Under the pieces are notes generated by a model. That model did no database searches. It was not told the DNA's origin and saw only the letters and a list, made by a program, of their open reading frames with translations. DNA of 64,000 nt from an uncultured Mediterraneibacter sp. (GTDB taxonomy: Bacteria > Bacillota > Clostridia > Lachnospirales > Lachnospiraceae): contig CALWFV010000084.1 of assembly GCA_944377745.1 (NCBI GenBank), positions 1 to 64,000 on the forward strand. Direction: 5' to 3'. This document shows positions 1 to 8,526 of the stretch, one piece after another (position 1 is the stretch's first letter; each line of letters begins with the position of its first letter). Made by a program: the position numbers and the translations under genes.

Positions 1-21
1 GGTATTACCTCCATCATTTGA

Positions 22-150
22 GACCATCTTATCAAATGCAGGAAGGGATTTGAAGGTACGGATGATTACCTACTTACCACCTTAGCAGCTAACATAGCAA
101 TCGCTAAGGCGGGTCAAAAGATGATAAAAAAGTGGGTCGATTTTGCTTGA
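22..150 (+). pseudogene. Unidentified open-frame remnant, possible mobile-element 3' end
   Basis: After a stop at 19-21 the frame stays open to a TGA at 148-150 and reads ...GFEGTDDYLLTTLAANIAIA... ending in WVDFA. There is no start codon or ribosome binding site in the window. The piece overlaps the first copy of a 25-bp direct repeat. It could be the C-terminal end of a transposase or another mobile-element protein, but I do not recognise the family. It is listed because it lies at the outer edge of an AT-rich, probably acquired gene cluster. Confidence 0.25.
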
Positions 151-280
151 CAATCTACACATGGTCCACCAGCCTGCCAGCTGATTGCCACAGCAAACTT
201 AAAAAGTAAGAGATAGACCTTCCCCTGGTGGTGCCGGGGGATTTTTTATTTTGTCAAGGTACGGATGATTACCTACTTAC
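53..280. repeat. 25-bp direct repeat, two copies (53-77 and 256-280)
   Basis: AAGGTACGGATGATTACCTA followed by CTTAC occurs identically at 53-77 and 256-280, 203 bp apart. The sequence after each copy is different but loosely related. A terminator-like hairpin lies just before the second copy. The arrangement resembles a partly duplicated end of an inserted element. Its function is unknown. Confidence 0.7.
222..251 (+). terminator. Rho-independent terminator-like hairpin
   Basis: CCCCTGG (222-228) can pair with CCGGGGG around TGGTG, with one wobble pair, and is followed by ATTTTTTATTTT. It would end plus-strand transcription coming from the left of the window, after the unidentified remnant. 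Confidence 0.6.
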
Positions 281-499
281 ATTTATTCAGACAAGCTATC
301 GCAATACTATGAGTTGCGAAGTGGTATATTAAGCGAAAGTGCACGGAAACATGAATAGTTTTTTTGAAAAAAGTGGGGGAATTTATAAAAAAGGGTTCTT
401 GGAAGCCGCATAGATTGGGGCTTAGAGATTCCGAGAGCCTATTACGTTCAATGGGAGGGGCGAGAAATTTATTCCCCCTCTCCCCTATTGACCGCATTA
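281..499. other. Non-coding stretch downstream of the polysaccharide operon
   Basis: No convincing gene is seen. The only open frame, 74 codons on the minus strand, has no ribosome binding site and biased composition. The stretch lies just past the last gene of the minus-strand operon and may hold its transcript end, but no clear terminator was found. Confidence 0.4.
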
Positions 500-1546
500 T
501 TATTTGACGGTTACCTTATATTTATTTTGTAAATATTCAATCGACTCTTTTAAAGAACTTTTGATATCCCACCATTCTGTCCAATTTGTATCTTTTTTAC
601 ATTGATTAATACTGTTTTCCTCCATTATATCTGGAATAATTTTTAAAGAGTCCTCATAATTCTTGTATTTTATAAAAATCTTTTTATCTGAACAATTTAA
701 TGCAATTTCAGCAAATTTTCTAATCGAAATATACCTACTATATACATCATATCCGAAACAAATTTTTCCATCTTTTAAAATATGCAAAATGGCTCTAACA
801 AGATCGTACACAAAAATAACAGGTCTTGTACATCCCCCATCTGACGTTAGCAATATATCCTTATTTAAAGATACACTTTTTATTATTTCTGCATATACTC
901 GAATGTCAGTGTCATCACTTGGCCCATATACAAACGCGGGACGAATAATTTTAGAAGGAATACCATATTCCTTATTGTAACACACACACAAATTCTCTGC
1001 ACATCGTTTAGCGATGGTATAACTATTAGATTCGTTTAATATATCAATTCCTTGATACATTCCTTCTTTTATTTTGCCATCAAGGTTTCCATAAACCATA
1101 TAGCTACTTAGATATAAAACACTCTGTACATCTCCAAGTCTAGCAAAGTCAAAAATTGTTTTTACACCAAGAATATTAGCCTCTATTAAACTTGCCGGAT
1201 TATCTTTTATTCTGGATGGATTTGAATCTGCCGCTGCATGTATAATATAATCTACCTTATCTTTAATAGTGATCGGTTCTTTAATATCTTGTTCAATTAT
1301 TTTTATATAAGGACTATTCAGCCAGTTTCCATATAATAAACGAGCTTTTTTTTCATCCCTGCAAAGGAGGATGAGTTGAATTTTATTATCAGCAGTCTCG
1401 TTATACAGAATTATTGACATTACAAGAAATCTAGAAATAAAGCCTGTCGCTCCTGCTATTAATATAGTTCTGCCACTATATTCATTAAATATCGGATCAG
1501 TTGCAACTCTTGCAAGTTCTTCTGATTTATGCATTCTCAACAACAT
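500..1546 (-). CDS. NAD(P)-dependent sugar epimerase/reductase (extended SDR)
   Basis: This is an extended short-chain dehydrogenase of the nucleotide-sugar epimerase type, 348 aa. The N-terminal Rossmann loop is GATGFIS (residues 32-38), with Ser where the third Gly is usual. The catalytic pair is Y-x3-K in SYTIAK (about Tyr176/Lys180), and the Ser of the SSYMVYG stretch matches the active-site Ser/Thr position. The ATG at 1546 was chosen because AGAGGA stands 9 nt upstream. An upstream TTG at 1582 extends the frame but has no better site. It is the last gene of the operon, 40 nt after the transketolase C subunit. By position it may reduce a keto group left after the branching step on the CDP-sugar (inference). 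The substrate is not known. Confidence 0.8.
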   Translation of the reverse strand: MLLRMHKSEELARVATDPIFNEYSGRTILIAGATGFISRFLVMSIILYNETADNKIQLILLCRDEKKARLLYGNWLNSPYIKIIEQDIKEPITIKDKVDYIIHAAADSNPSRIKDNPASLIEANILGVKTIFDFARLGDVQSVLYLSSYMVYGNLDGKIKEGMYQGIDILNESNSYTIAKRCAENLCVCYNKEYGIPSKIIRPAFVYGPSDDTDIRVYAEIIKSVSLNKDILLTSDGGCTRPVIFVYDLVRAILHILKDGKICFGYDVYSRYISIRKFAEIALNCSDKKIFIKYKNYEDSLKIIPDIMEENSINQCKKDTNWTEWWDIKSSLKESIEYLQNKYKVTVK

Positions 1547-1586
1547 AAAATTTGTTCCTCTATATTTGTTAGTATTCACCAAACGT

Positions 1587-2471
1587 TTACTGATCTAGCA
1601 TCTCTTCTAGTTTATCAGATATATTTTTGGAGTTTAACCCATAATAATTCATCTTTTCTTCATATGTCCCATAATTACGAAAGATTTCTTTAGGAAATGA
1701 CACTTGATCTATTATTAATTGTTTGCCTGGTAATGCAGCGTGAATATCATCGAGTAATGTTCCTCTATATTCAGGCTCCACTATAAGTATTTTTCCGGAT
1801 TTACAATTTTCTTGCAACACCGCTTTGTCAAATGGCTCTAATGTTGTGTAATATAAAACAGTAACGTCTTTGTCTTTACATACCCCCATTACAGCATCAA
1901 GCATAACGGATACAGCTATTACCGTTGCTTTTGTACCAGTCTGAATAACTGTCGCTTTTCCAAATTTCACGTCAGGATCATAAAGCATATTAGGGTGATC
2001 ACTTATCCTAAAAAATGTAGTATGACCGTTTCGATAACTTTCATTAAAAAGCTGTTGAAATTGTTTTGGCGTTCCCGGTGCCACAAATTCAACTCCCGGG
2101 ATTTGTTTGATAATTGCCGCATCTTCAGCGCAATAATGCGAATACCCATATTTGGGATAATCCACGGCTGCACCCGTACCAATAACATTTATCCCCTGTT
2201 TTTGATATGCCAAATCCATTTTTATTTGTTCCAAAGTTCTTTCTATTAAATAAGGCTGTATTCCAAAAATAATAGGAACTAGCCCTCTGCTGGCCATTCC
2301 TGCCGCAATAGTCATCATTGCATCTTCAAAAATCCCAACATTCATACATCTTTGTGGATAATCTCTAAGTGTTTCTCTAATGGCCCACATCCCAATGTCC
2401 ACTGTCATAAAGACAGTGTCTGGTTCATTTGGTATTATTTCATTAATTCTTTTTAAGAATGCTTTTCTCAA
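1587..2471 (-). CDS. Transketolase, C-terminal subunit (pyrimidine-binding and C domains)
   Basis: At 294 aa this matches the second half of a transketolase: a pyrimidine-binding domain (about residues 1-165) followed by the transketolase C domain. The text GIFEDAMMTIAAGMASRG carries the Glu that activates the ThDP aminopyrimidine in this family. The start is TTG at 2471, overlapping the stop of the N-terminal subunit (TTGA), with AAGGAGG about 11 nt upstream. The two subunits should form one active enzyme that moves a two-carbon ketol group. Because it lies within a CDP-deoxysugar block, a sugar-branching role is plausible. A simple pentose-phosphate role is less likely but not excluded. Confidence 0.85.
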   Translation of the reverse strand: MRKAFLKRINEIIPNEPDTVFMTVDIGMWAIRETLRDYPQRCMNVGIFEDAMMTIAAGMASRGLVPIIFGIQPYLIERTLEQIKMDLAYQKQGINVIGTGAAVDYPKYGYSHYCAEDAAIIKQIPGVEFVAPGTPKQFQQLFNESYRNGHTTFFRISDHPNMLYDPDVKFGKATVIQTGTKATVIAVSVMLDAVMGVCKDKDVTVLYYTTLEPFDKAVLQENCKSGKILIVEPEYRGTLLDDIHAALPGKQLIIDQVSFPKEIFRNYGTYEEKMNYYGLNSKNISDKLEEMLDQ

Positions 2472-3262
2472 AATTCATCAACCTCCTTACAAAGAATTCT
2501 CAGTTCGTTTAAATCTGGGGATTTATGAAACCAAATGTCATTTTCCATCATTGTTTTACTTCCATATCCACGTATAGTTTGTGCAATAACGGCTTTGGGT
2601 TTTCCGTTACATCTGCATTTTATCTGCATAAAGGTCTCTTTTATCTCATCTATATCATGCCCATTTATAGATTCCACATCAAATCCAAATGATATGAGCT
2701 TCTCTTTCATACTTCCCATATCAACCATCGCACCTACTGAATTATTATCGTCTATAATCACACACAGATTATCTAACTTTTTAGAACTGGCAAAAATACA
2801 TGCCTCCCACATTGTACCTTCGCAAAACTCCCCGTCTCCGCAGAGCACATAAATTTGTGAATTGAGATTTTTGATTTTATTAGCCGCAGCAATCCCAACC
2901 GCAAAAGGCAAACCATGACCGAGTGAACCGGCATTGTTTTCAATACCACCCTCAAATTTGGTCAAATCTGTTTGAATACTATACCTACTATGAAATAATC
3001 CAATTTCAGATATGATTTCATCCATGCTAAACATATTTTTCTCTATAAGGACAGGATATAATGCTAGCGTAGCCTGACCCTTACTGATTATAAAAAAATC
3101 GCGATCATCATCTTTCGCCGTTTCTGGAGTCCATTCCATAATATCGTTATACAATACCCAAACTATATCAAGACATGAAAATACACTTTGAAGATTACCA
3201 TCTTGACATTTATGCGAAAGACGTAGGGCCATTTTTCTTAGTTGTTTTGAAATTTCTTTCAT
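2468..3262 (-). CDS. Transketolase, N-terminal subunit (ThDP-binding)
   Basis: This 264-aa protein holds the diphosphate-binding half of transketolase. The ThDP/Mg motif GDGEFCEG is followed about 25 residues later by DDNN, as in the family GDG...N motif. It overlaps the C-terminal subunit by 4 nt, which suggests translational coupling. Split transketolases are common in Firmicutes and archaea. Here the pair follows the aldolase gene by 8 nt inside a sugar-nucleotide block, so it is probably devoted to surface-sugar synthesis (inference). Confidence 0.87.
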   Translation of the reverse strand: MKEISKQLRKMALRLSHKCQDGNLQSVFSCLDIVWVLYNDIMEWTPETAKDDDRDFFIISKGQATLALYPVLIEKNMFSMDEIISEIGLFHSRYSIQTDLTKFEGGIENNAGSLGHGLPFAVGIAAANKIKNLNSQIYVLCGDGEFCEGTMWEACIFASSKKLDNLCVIIDDNNSVGAMVDMGSMKEKLISFGFDVESINGHDIDEIKETFMQIKCRCNGKPKAVIAQTIRGYGSKTMMENDIWFHKSPDLNELRILCKEVDEF

Positions 3263-3270
3263 AAGTCTCT

Positions 3271-4326
3271 TTAATCCTTTTCTTTATTTTTTTCTAGATA
3301 AGTATTATAATATTTATCTGCTGTATCAGTAGAAAAGATAATTTTATCTTCGTCTGTTAATATAGACATAATTTTATTAATAACAGTTGGATCTAATTTG
3401 AGTTTATCATCATAGTAACCTGCATAATTGGGATTACAATGATGAATAGCTGACAAATAATACGGGAATGAATACCCCCATTTTTGTTCTTGGTATATCG
3501 CTTTAATATATTTTTCATATACAGAAATCATAGGCAAAATATCATAGTTTTTGCCGTATACAGTATTTAAATATTTTGCAAATACTTCAAGATTTAAATT
3601 TCCTGCGCCTCGTCCTATTCCATAAACACTCGCATCTACAATCAACGTACGGTCAATATCCTGACTAATAAAATCAACTGCTGATCCATACGCCTGCATC
3701 ATGTTATTATGCCCATGATAGCCTAATGCAATATGGGAATCCAAATATCTTTCTGCAAGAATTGCATAATGCCTAATTTCATCACTGCATAATGTCCCCC
3801 AACTATCTACAATATAGACTGCCATAGGATTTAGCCGCTGAAATAAGTTTAACATTGTTATAAACTCTTCATCAGTATATTGTTCCACACGAGCTGGCTG
3901 TATACAAAGTTTATAACCTCTCTCCACTATTCCCTTGCAGTATTCAAATCCTTCCTGAAGAGCATCACAAATATTTCCAAATTTATCTCTTTTATTTTTC
4001 CATATAATAACTCTAATAATGTCAATGGTATTGTCCGTCTTCTCTTCAATCAATTCGAGAGGAATGGGATTTACCACTTCAATCATTGCTGCATATTCAA
4101 TATGTGGCTTTTTAGGTTCAATAAGTTGTGTAATCTGACTCATTGAATTAAAAACAGTACGATCGTTATTATAGGGTTGATTTTTTAAAAACCCCAATTC
4201 TATAATATCTGTCCCTGTCTTTTCTAATTGTGTAATCATATCGCAAATTGAATTGTAGCCAAATTTCCAATCATTTATATATCCCCCATCACGAAGAGTG
4301 CAATCCAAAAGTCGTATTTTTTTCAT
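3271..4326 (-). CDS. HMGL-like aldolase (pyruvate carboxyltransferase-type TIM barrel)
   Basis: A 351-aa protein of the HMG-CoA lyase / 4-hydroxy-2-oxovalerate aldolase / isopropylmalate synthase superfamily. The N-terminal LLDCTLRDGGY motif supplies the metal-binding Asp and catalytic Arg. GYHGHNN near the middle provides the His-x-His metal ligands. The family makes or breaks C-C bonds next to a 2-oxo acid. The gene begins 1 nt before the end of the acetolactate-synthase-like gene (4328), so the two are very tightly linked. Likely jobs are to supply a 2-oxo acid donor for the ThDP enzyme or to process its product. The substrate cannot be read from sequence. Confidence 0.8.
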   Translation of the reverse strand: MKKIRLLDCTLRDGGYINDWKFGYNSICDMITQLEKTGTDIIELGFLKNQPYNNDRTVFNSMSQITQLIEPKKPHIEYAAMIEVVNPIPLELIEEKTDNTIDIIRVIIWKNKRDKFGNICDALQEGFEYCKGIVERGYKLCIQPARVEQYTDEEFITMLNLFQRLNPMAVYIVDSWGTLCSDEIRHYAILAERYLDSHIALGYHGHNNMMQAYGSAVDFISQDIDRTLIVDASVYGIGRGAGNLNLEVFAKYLNTVYGKNYDILPMISVYEKYIKAIYQEQKWGYSFPYYLSAIHHCNPNYAGYYDDKLKLDPTVINKIMSILTDEDKIIFSTDTADKYYNTYLEKNKEKD

Positions 4327-4327
4327 T

Positions 4328-6040
4328 CTATAACCTCATTAATTCATTAAATTTGTCTCGTTCTATATACGGTCTTTGATCTTGAATTACCCCATTTCTT
4401 CCAAAATTTGGATTTAATTCTGTTTCAACGGGTACATGTACTTCTATTAGCATCCGACTATTGTCTTCTAATAGTATACCGTTTAATTCTGATATATTGT
4501 CTATTTTTGTGTATGTCAAATCAAATGCTAAAGCAATCTTTTTAAAATCAGGAGCTTTATAACCTTTTCCCTCTATAGTCTGGGAATAGTTCCTATCAAA
4601 ATTGGCTTCCTGAAATCCACGAATCATCCCCAACGCTTCATTATTGATAACTATAACTTTAATCGGAAGCTTCTCTCTTTTAATAAACTGCAACTCTTGG
4701 ACATTCATTTGGAGCCCCCCATCTCCATTAAAGCACACAACAGGTTTTTTGCGACCATAATAAACCCCAATAGCTGCAGGTAAAGAAAACCCCATAGCGC
4801 CATGCCCCGCAGACATATAAACTCTTTGGGATTTTTTTAGATGTAAATTTTGCGCTATCCACACCCCACTTTGTCCTACATCGCTAGTTATAGAATAGTT
4901 GTCAGGAATTTTGTCCCCGATTTTTGTAATCAAATGGTTATATTCTTTTTCATCAAACCCTTGTAATTCATTTTTGAGTACTTTACATACATTATTCCAG
5001 GTAGTATTACATTTAGGCAACATATCAATATGCTGTAGCAGATAAGGGATAAGCTTTTTTACGTCTATTTTTAAGTCTACTTCATCTTGGTGTACCTTGT
5101 ATAAAAGATTCCCAGCGTCAATATCAATTCGTATAATCTGTGCCTGTGGAGCAAAATTCTCCCTGATATTTCCCACTTGTTTCAAATCAAGACGAGATCC
5201 CATTGTAATGATTAAATCACTTTTTCCTAATATAAAATTCCCATAGCGATGTCCATTTGCACCAATAAACCCATAGTTAAATTCGTGGTCATATGCAAGT
5301 ATGTCAAACGCCGGCATAGAAAATACCGCTGGAATACGGAGCGTTTCTACCAAGATTTTAATATTTTCTTCTTGCCCTGATATTTTAATTCCGTTACCAA
5401 TCAATAGGCATGGTCTTTCTGAAGCTTCTAATGCTTCTTTTATGGTATCAAAAGAAGCTTCCAAACTACGGTCCTCTTCCACAGATGATGGACTAAATCC
5501 CTCAAGATCATCAATATCGATGTTAGCTCTTTGTATGTCAGCAGGCAGATCAATAACAACTGGACCTGGGTTTCCTGATGTTGCCAAATAATATGCTTTT
5601 TCCAATTCATATCTTATAGCCTTAAGATCATCTATGCATACTGAATATTTTGTTATCGGCTCCATTATTTTCACAATATCTGTTTCCTGAAAACCTCTTT
5701 GACGAATCGGAATATCCTTTTTCATTGTGTATGTATCTACCTGTCCAGTAAAAAAAAGTACAGGTATAGAGTCAAAATAGGCATTAGCCACACCAGTAAC
5801 CAAATTAGTAGCACCCGGACCACTTGTCGCGAAAGCCACTCCAATATTTGAGGAGCTCATTGCATATCCACAAGCCGCAAAAGCCGCCCCCTGTTCATGA
5901 TATGTGGTATGAACAGCTATACTATTCTGACATTTGGTAGCCGAATCAATTAGATGGCAGATAACCCCACCAGGATATCCAAAAATATCTGTAACATGTT
6001 TATCAATTAAAAATGAGATAATATAGTCCGTCACCTTCAT
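4328..6040 (-). CDS. ThDP-dependent acetolactate synthase-like enzyme (YerE-like candidate)
   Basis: A 570-aa enzyme with the full acetohydroxyacid synthase architecture: pyrimidine-binding domain with catalytic Glu49 (HEQGAAF), a central domain, and a diphosphate domain with GDGG...NN (about residues 435-463). In Yersinia, YerE of this family adds an acetyl unit from pyruvate to C4 of CDP-4-keto-3,6-dideoxyglucose to give the branched sugar yersiniose. Placement 12 nt downstream of rfbH, the maker of that keto sugar, makes the same type of reaction likely (inference). No ilvN-like regulatory subunit is nearby, which argues against branched-chain amino acid synthesis. Confidence 0.8.
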   Translation of the reverse strand: MKVTDYIISFLIDKHVTDIFGYPGGVICHLIDSATKCQNSIAVHTTYHEQGAAFAACGYAMSSSNIGVAFATSGPGATNLVTGVANAYFDSIPVLFFTGQVDTYTMKKDIPIRQRGFQETDIVKIMEPITKYSVCIDDLKAIRYELEKAYYLATSGNPGPVVIDLPADIQRANIDIDDLEGFSPSSVEEDRSLEASFDTIKEALEASERPCLLIGNGIKISGQEENIKILVETLRIPAVFSMPAFDILAYDHEFNYGFIGANGHRYGNFILGKSDLIITMGSRLDLKQVGNIRENFAPQAQIIRIDIDAGNLLYKVHQDEVDLKIDVKKLIPYLLQHIDMLPKCNTTWNNVCKVLKNELQGFDEKEYNHLITKIGDKIPDNYSITSDVGQSGVWIAQNLHLKKSQRVYMSAGHGAMGFSLPAAIGVYYGRKKPVVCFNGDGGLQMNVQELQFIKREKLPIKVIVINNEALGMIRGFQEANFDRNYSQTIEGKGYKAPDFKKIALAFDLTYTKIDNISELNGILLEDNSRMLIEVHVPVETELNPNFGRNGVIQDQRPYIERDKFNELMRL

Positions 6041-6052
6041 TCTAAAGTCTCC

Positions 6053-7399
6053 CTACTTATTTACTGCTTCTATTATTACTTTAGCCATATATTCTATCAT
6101 TGTATCTGTCATTCCCGGATATACCCCAACCCAAAATGTGTTGCTCATAATAAAATCGGTATTTGACAATTTGCCTACCACACGATACGCTGACGGCATA
6201 TCTCTAATTTGTTTAAAACATGGATGTTTGATTAAATTCCCACTAAATAATAGCCTTGTTTGTATATTATGATCTTCGATATTTTTGATAACAATATTAC
6301 GTTCCAAACCACTTTCCGGTTTTATGGATAATAGAAAACCAAACCAAGAAGGAATACTGCCCGGAGCTGGTTCAGGTAATATCAATTTATCAGCAACTGG
6401 TTCTAAAGACTCTCTGAGATATTCCCAGTTGTGCCTTCTACGTTCGATAAATGATGGAAACTTTTTTAACTGCTCACATCCTATTGCTGCCTGCATATCA
6501 GTCACTTTTAGATTATAACCAAAGTGACTGTAGACATATTTATGGTCATATCCTTTTGGGAGTTCCCCATATTGTCCGTCAAACCGATGTCTACAGAAAT
6601 TATCCTGCCCTGAAGGACAGATACAGTCTCGTCCCCAATCACGATAAGATAAAATTAGTCGGTGAAGCAAAGAATTATTTGTATATACGCACCCACCTTC
6701 CCCCATTGTCATATGATGAGGAGGGTAAAAACTGCTAGTCCCGATATCTCCCCAAGTTCCCGTATATCGCGTTTCTCCATTAATGGTATATTTTGATCCT
6801 AACGCATCACAATTATCCTCAATCAGCCATAATCCATATTTATCACAAAATTCTTTTACAGCTTTTAAATCAAACGGATTTCCTAATGTATGTGCAACCA
6901 TGACCGCTTTAGTTTTATCTGACAACGCTTTTTCTAATTGACTAACATCAATATTATATTGTGGAACCGTTACATCTACAAATACAGGGATTGCTCCATA
7001 TTGTATTATAGGAGCAATTGTAGTAGGAAAACCACAAGCTACCGTAATTATTTCATCACCTCTCAATATCTGTCGCTGCCCAAGTTCAGGGGCTGTTAAC
7101 GTCATAAATGCTATTAAATTTGCTGATGAACCACTATTGACCAAATGTGCATATTTCACGCCTATCCAGAAAGCAAATTCTTTTTCAAATTTATCAGAAA
7201 AACGCCCGGTAGTTAACCAGAAATCTAGCGTTGCATCAGTCAGTGCCTGCATCTCTTTTTCATCATAAACTCTAGACGCATAAGTTATTCTGTCTCCCGG
7301 ATTAAAACTCTCTTTTTCTTTTTTAAATTGATGATAGTATTCTGCAACTAGAGATTTTATTTCGTTCCTTGCCTCAATTTCGGTGTTCCATTTAGACAT
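6053..7399 (-). CDS. rfbH: CDP-4-keto-6-deoxy-D-glucose 3-dehydrase (E1, RfbH)
   Basis: A 448-aa member of the DegT/DnrJ/EryC1/StrS fold. The usual PLP-binding Lys is replaced by His in SFYPPHHMTMGEGG, the mark of E1/RfbH and ColD dehydratases. A cysteine set C-x1-C-x7-C (DCICPSGQDNFC) with a further Cys about 61 residues upstream matches the known [2Fe-2S] ligand pattern of E1, with a slightly longer first spacing. It should use PMP to remove the C3 hydroxyl of CDP-4-keto-6-deoxyglucose. GGAGG lies 9 nt before the ATG. The partner reductase E3 (rfbI/ascD) is not in the window. Confidence 0.92.
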   Translation of the reverse strand: MSKWNTEIEARNEIKSLVAEYYHQFKKEKESFNPGDRITYASRVYDEKEMQALTDATLDFWLTTGRFSDKFEKEFAFWIGVKYAHLVNSGSSANLIAFMTLTAPELGQRQILRGDEIITVACGFPTTIAPIIQYGAIPVFVDVTVPQYNIDVSQLEKALSDKTKAVMVAHTLGNPFDLKAVKEFCDKYGLWLIEDNCDALGSKYTINGETRYTGTWGDIGTSSFYPPHHMTMGEGGCVYTNNSLLHRLILSYRDWGRDCICPSGQDNFCRHRFDGQYGELPKGYDHKYVYSHFGYNLKVTDMQAAIGCEQLKKFPSFIERRRHNWEYLRESLEPVADKLILPEPAPGSIPSWFGFLLSIKPESGLERNIVIKNIEDHNIQTRLLFSGNLIKHPCFKQIRDMPSAYRVVGKLSNTDFIMSNTFWVGVYPGMTDTMIEYMAKVIIEAVNK

Positions 7400-7446
7400 G
7401 ACTTGATACCTCCTATAAATGACCTATTAAAATCTATATTTAATAA

Positions 7447-8520
7447 TTACTGTTTTGCCAGAAACTCATCAATTTGCTGTTCCATACACGCTGAAATATT
7501 GCCACCATTTATCCAACATTTTGTCCATTCCACCGTTTTTTCTACAGCCTTGGGCAAATTCCATCGAGGCGCCCAGTTTAAAAAAGATTTAATTTTCGAG
7601 CAGTCTAGTTTTAAATATGTTGCTTCGTGCGGTCCATTATCGCTTTTGTTAATCCATTTTATTTCGTCTCCCCAATAATATATAAAAAGATCAGCCAGAT
7701 CTCCAGTAGAGTAGCAATCTACTTCATCTGGTCCTACATTATAAAAGCCTTGTAAACTTGGATCTTCATACTGTCTACCTGCAATAAGTAAATATGCAAA
7801 GAGTGGTTCTAATACATGTTGATAGGGTCTCGTAGAATAAGGATTTCGTACAATGATATCTTGCTTTTTTATAGCTGCTCTAATACAATCAGGTATTATT
7901 CTGTCAGGTGCAAAATCACCACCGCCTATTACATTTCCGGCTCTAGCTGTTGAAACAGCAATTTGGGGCTTAATTCCATTGTTAAAAAATGAATTCTTAT
8001 AGCTATGTGTAACCAATTCGGAGCATGATTTTGAATTTGAATAAGGATCATATCCATCTAATTCATCATTTTCACGATAGCCATATACCCATTCCTTATT
8101 TAAATATACTTTATCAGTTGTCACATTCAAAACAGATTTTATATTACCATTTACCCTCACGCACTCAAGCAAATTAACTGTTCCCATAACATTTGTTTCA
8201 TATGTGTAGACTGGATTATTGTAACCATCTTTTACAATCGGCTGTGCTGCTAAGTGAAATACAATATCTGCCTTTGAACATTCAAGTGCGTTTTCTAAAT
8301 CTTTTAAATTTCTAATATCTCCATAAATTGAGTTTACTTCATCCTGCACACCCGAAAGCTCAAATAATGAAGGGAAGGTATTATCTATAGGCAACGAATA
8401 CCCTGTAACGATTGCCCCATATTTAGCTAATATCTTGCACAGCCAACTTCCCTTAAAACCTGTATGCCCCGTAACAAATACTTTTTTCCCTTTATAAAAA
8501 GAAAAATCAAAAACTGCCAT
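7447..8520 (-). CDS. rfbG: CDP-glucose 4,6-dehydratase
   Basis: A 357-aa extended SDR. It has a Rossmann motif GHTGFKGSW near residue 18 and a Y-x3-K active site in YDPYSNSKSCSE. The GFKGSW signature and the overall length are typical of RfbG rather than dTDP-glucose dehydratase. It converts CDP-D-glucose to CDP-4-keto-6-deoxy-D-glucose, the substrate of RfbH. It sits 6 nt downstream of rfbF in the canonical rfbF-rfbG-rfbH order, which strengthens the call. Confidence 0.93.
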   Translation of the reverse strand: MAVFDFSFYKGKKVFVTGHTGFKGSWLCKILAKYGAIVTGYSLPIDNTFPSLFELSGVQDEVNSIYGDIRNLKDLENALECSKADIVFHLAAQPIVKDGYNNPVYTYETNVMGTVNLLECVRVNGNIKSVLNVTTDKVYLNKEWVYGYRENDELDGYDPYSNSKSCSELVTHSYKNSFFNNGIKPQIAVSTARAGNVIGGGDFAPDRIIPDCIRAAIKKQDIIVRNPYSTRPYQHVLEPLFAYLLIAGRQYEDPSLQGFYNVGPDEVDCYSTGDLADLFIYYWGDEIKWINKSDNGPHEATYLKLDCSKIKSFLNWAPRWNLPKAVEKTVEWTKCWINGGNISACMEQQIDEFLAKQ

Positions 8521-8526
8521 AATAAA

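Noticed and set aside
273-497. 74-codon minus-strand frame downstream of the left operon
   Set aside because: No ribosome binding site, no family resemblance, and it covers the repeat end.
4328-6040. Housekeeping acetolactate synthase (ilvB)
   Set aside because: There is no regulatory subunit or other ilv/leu gene nearby, and the gene is embedded between rfbH and sugar-modifying genes. A sugar role is preferred, though sequence alone does not settle it.
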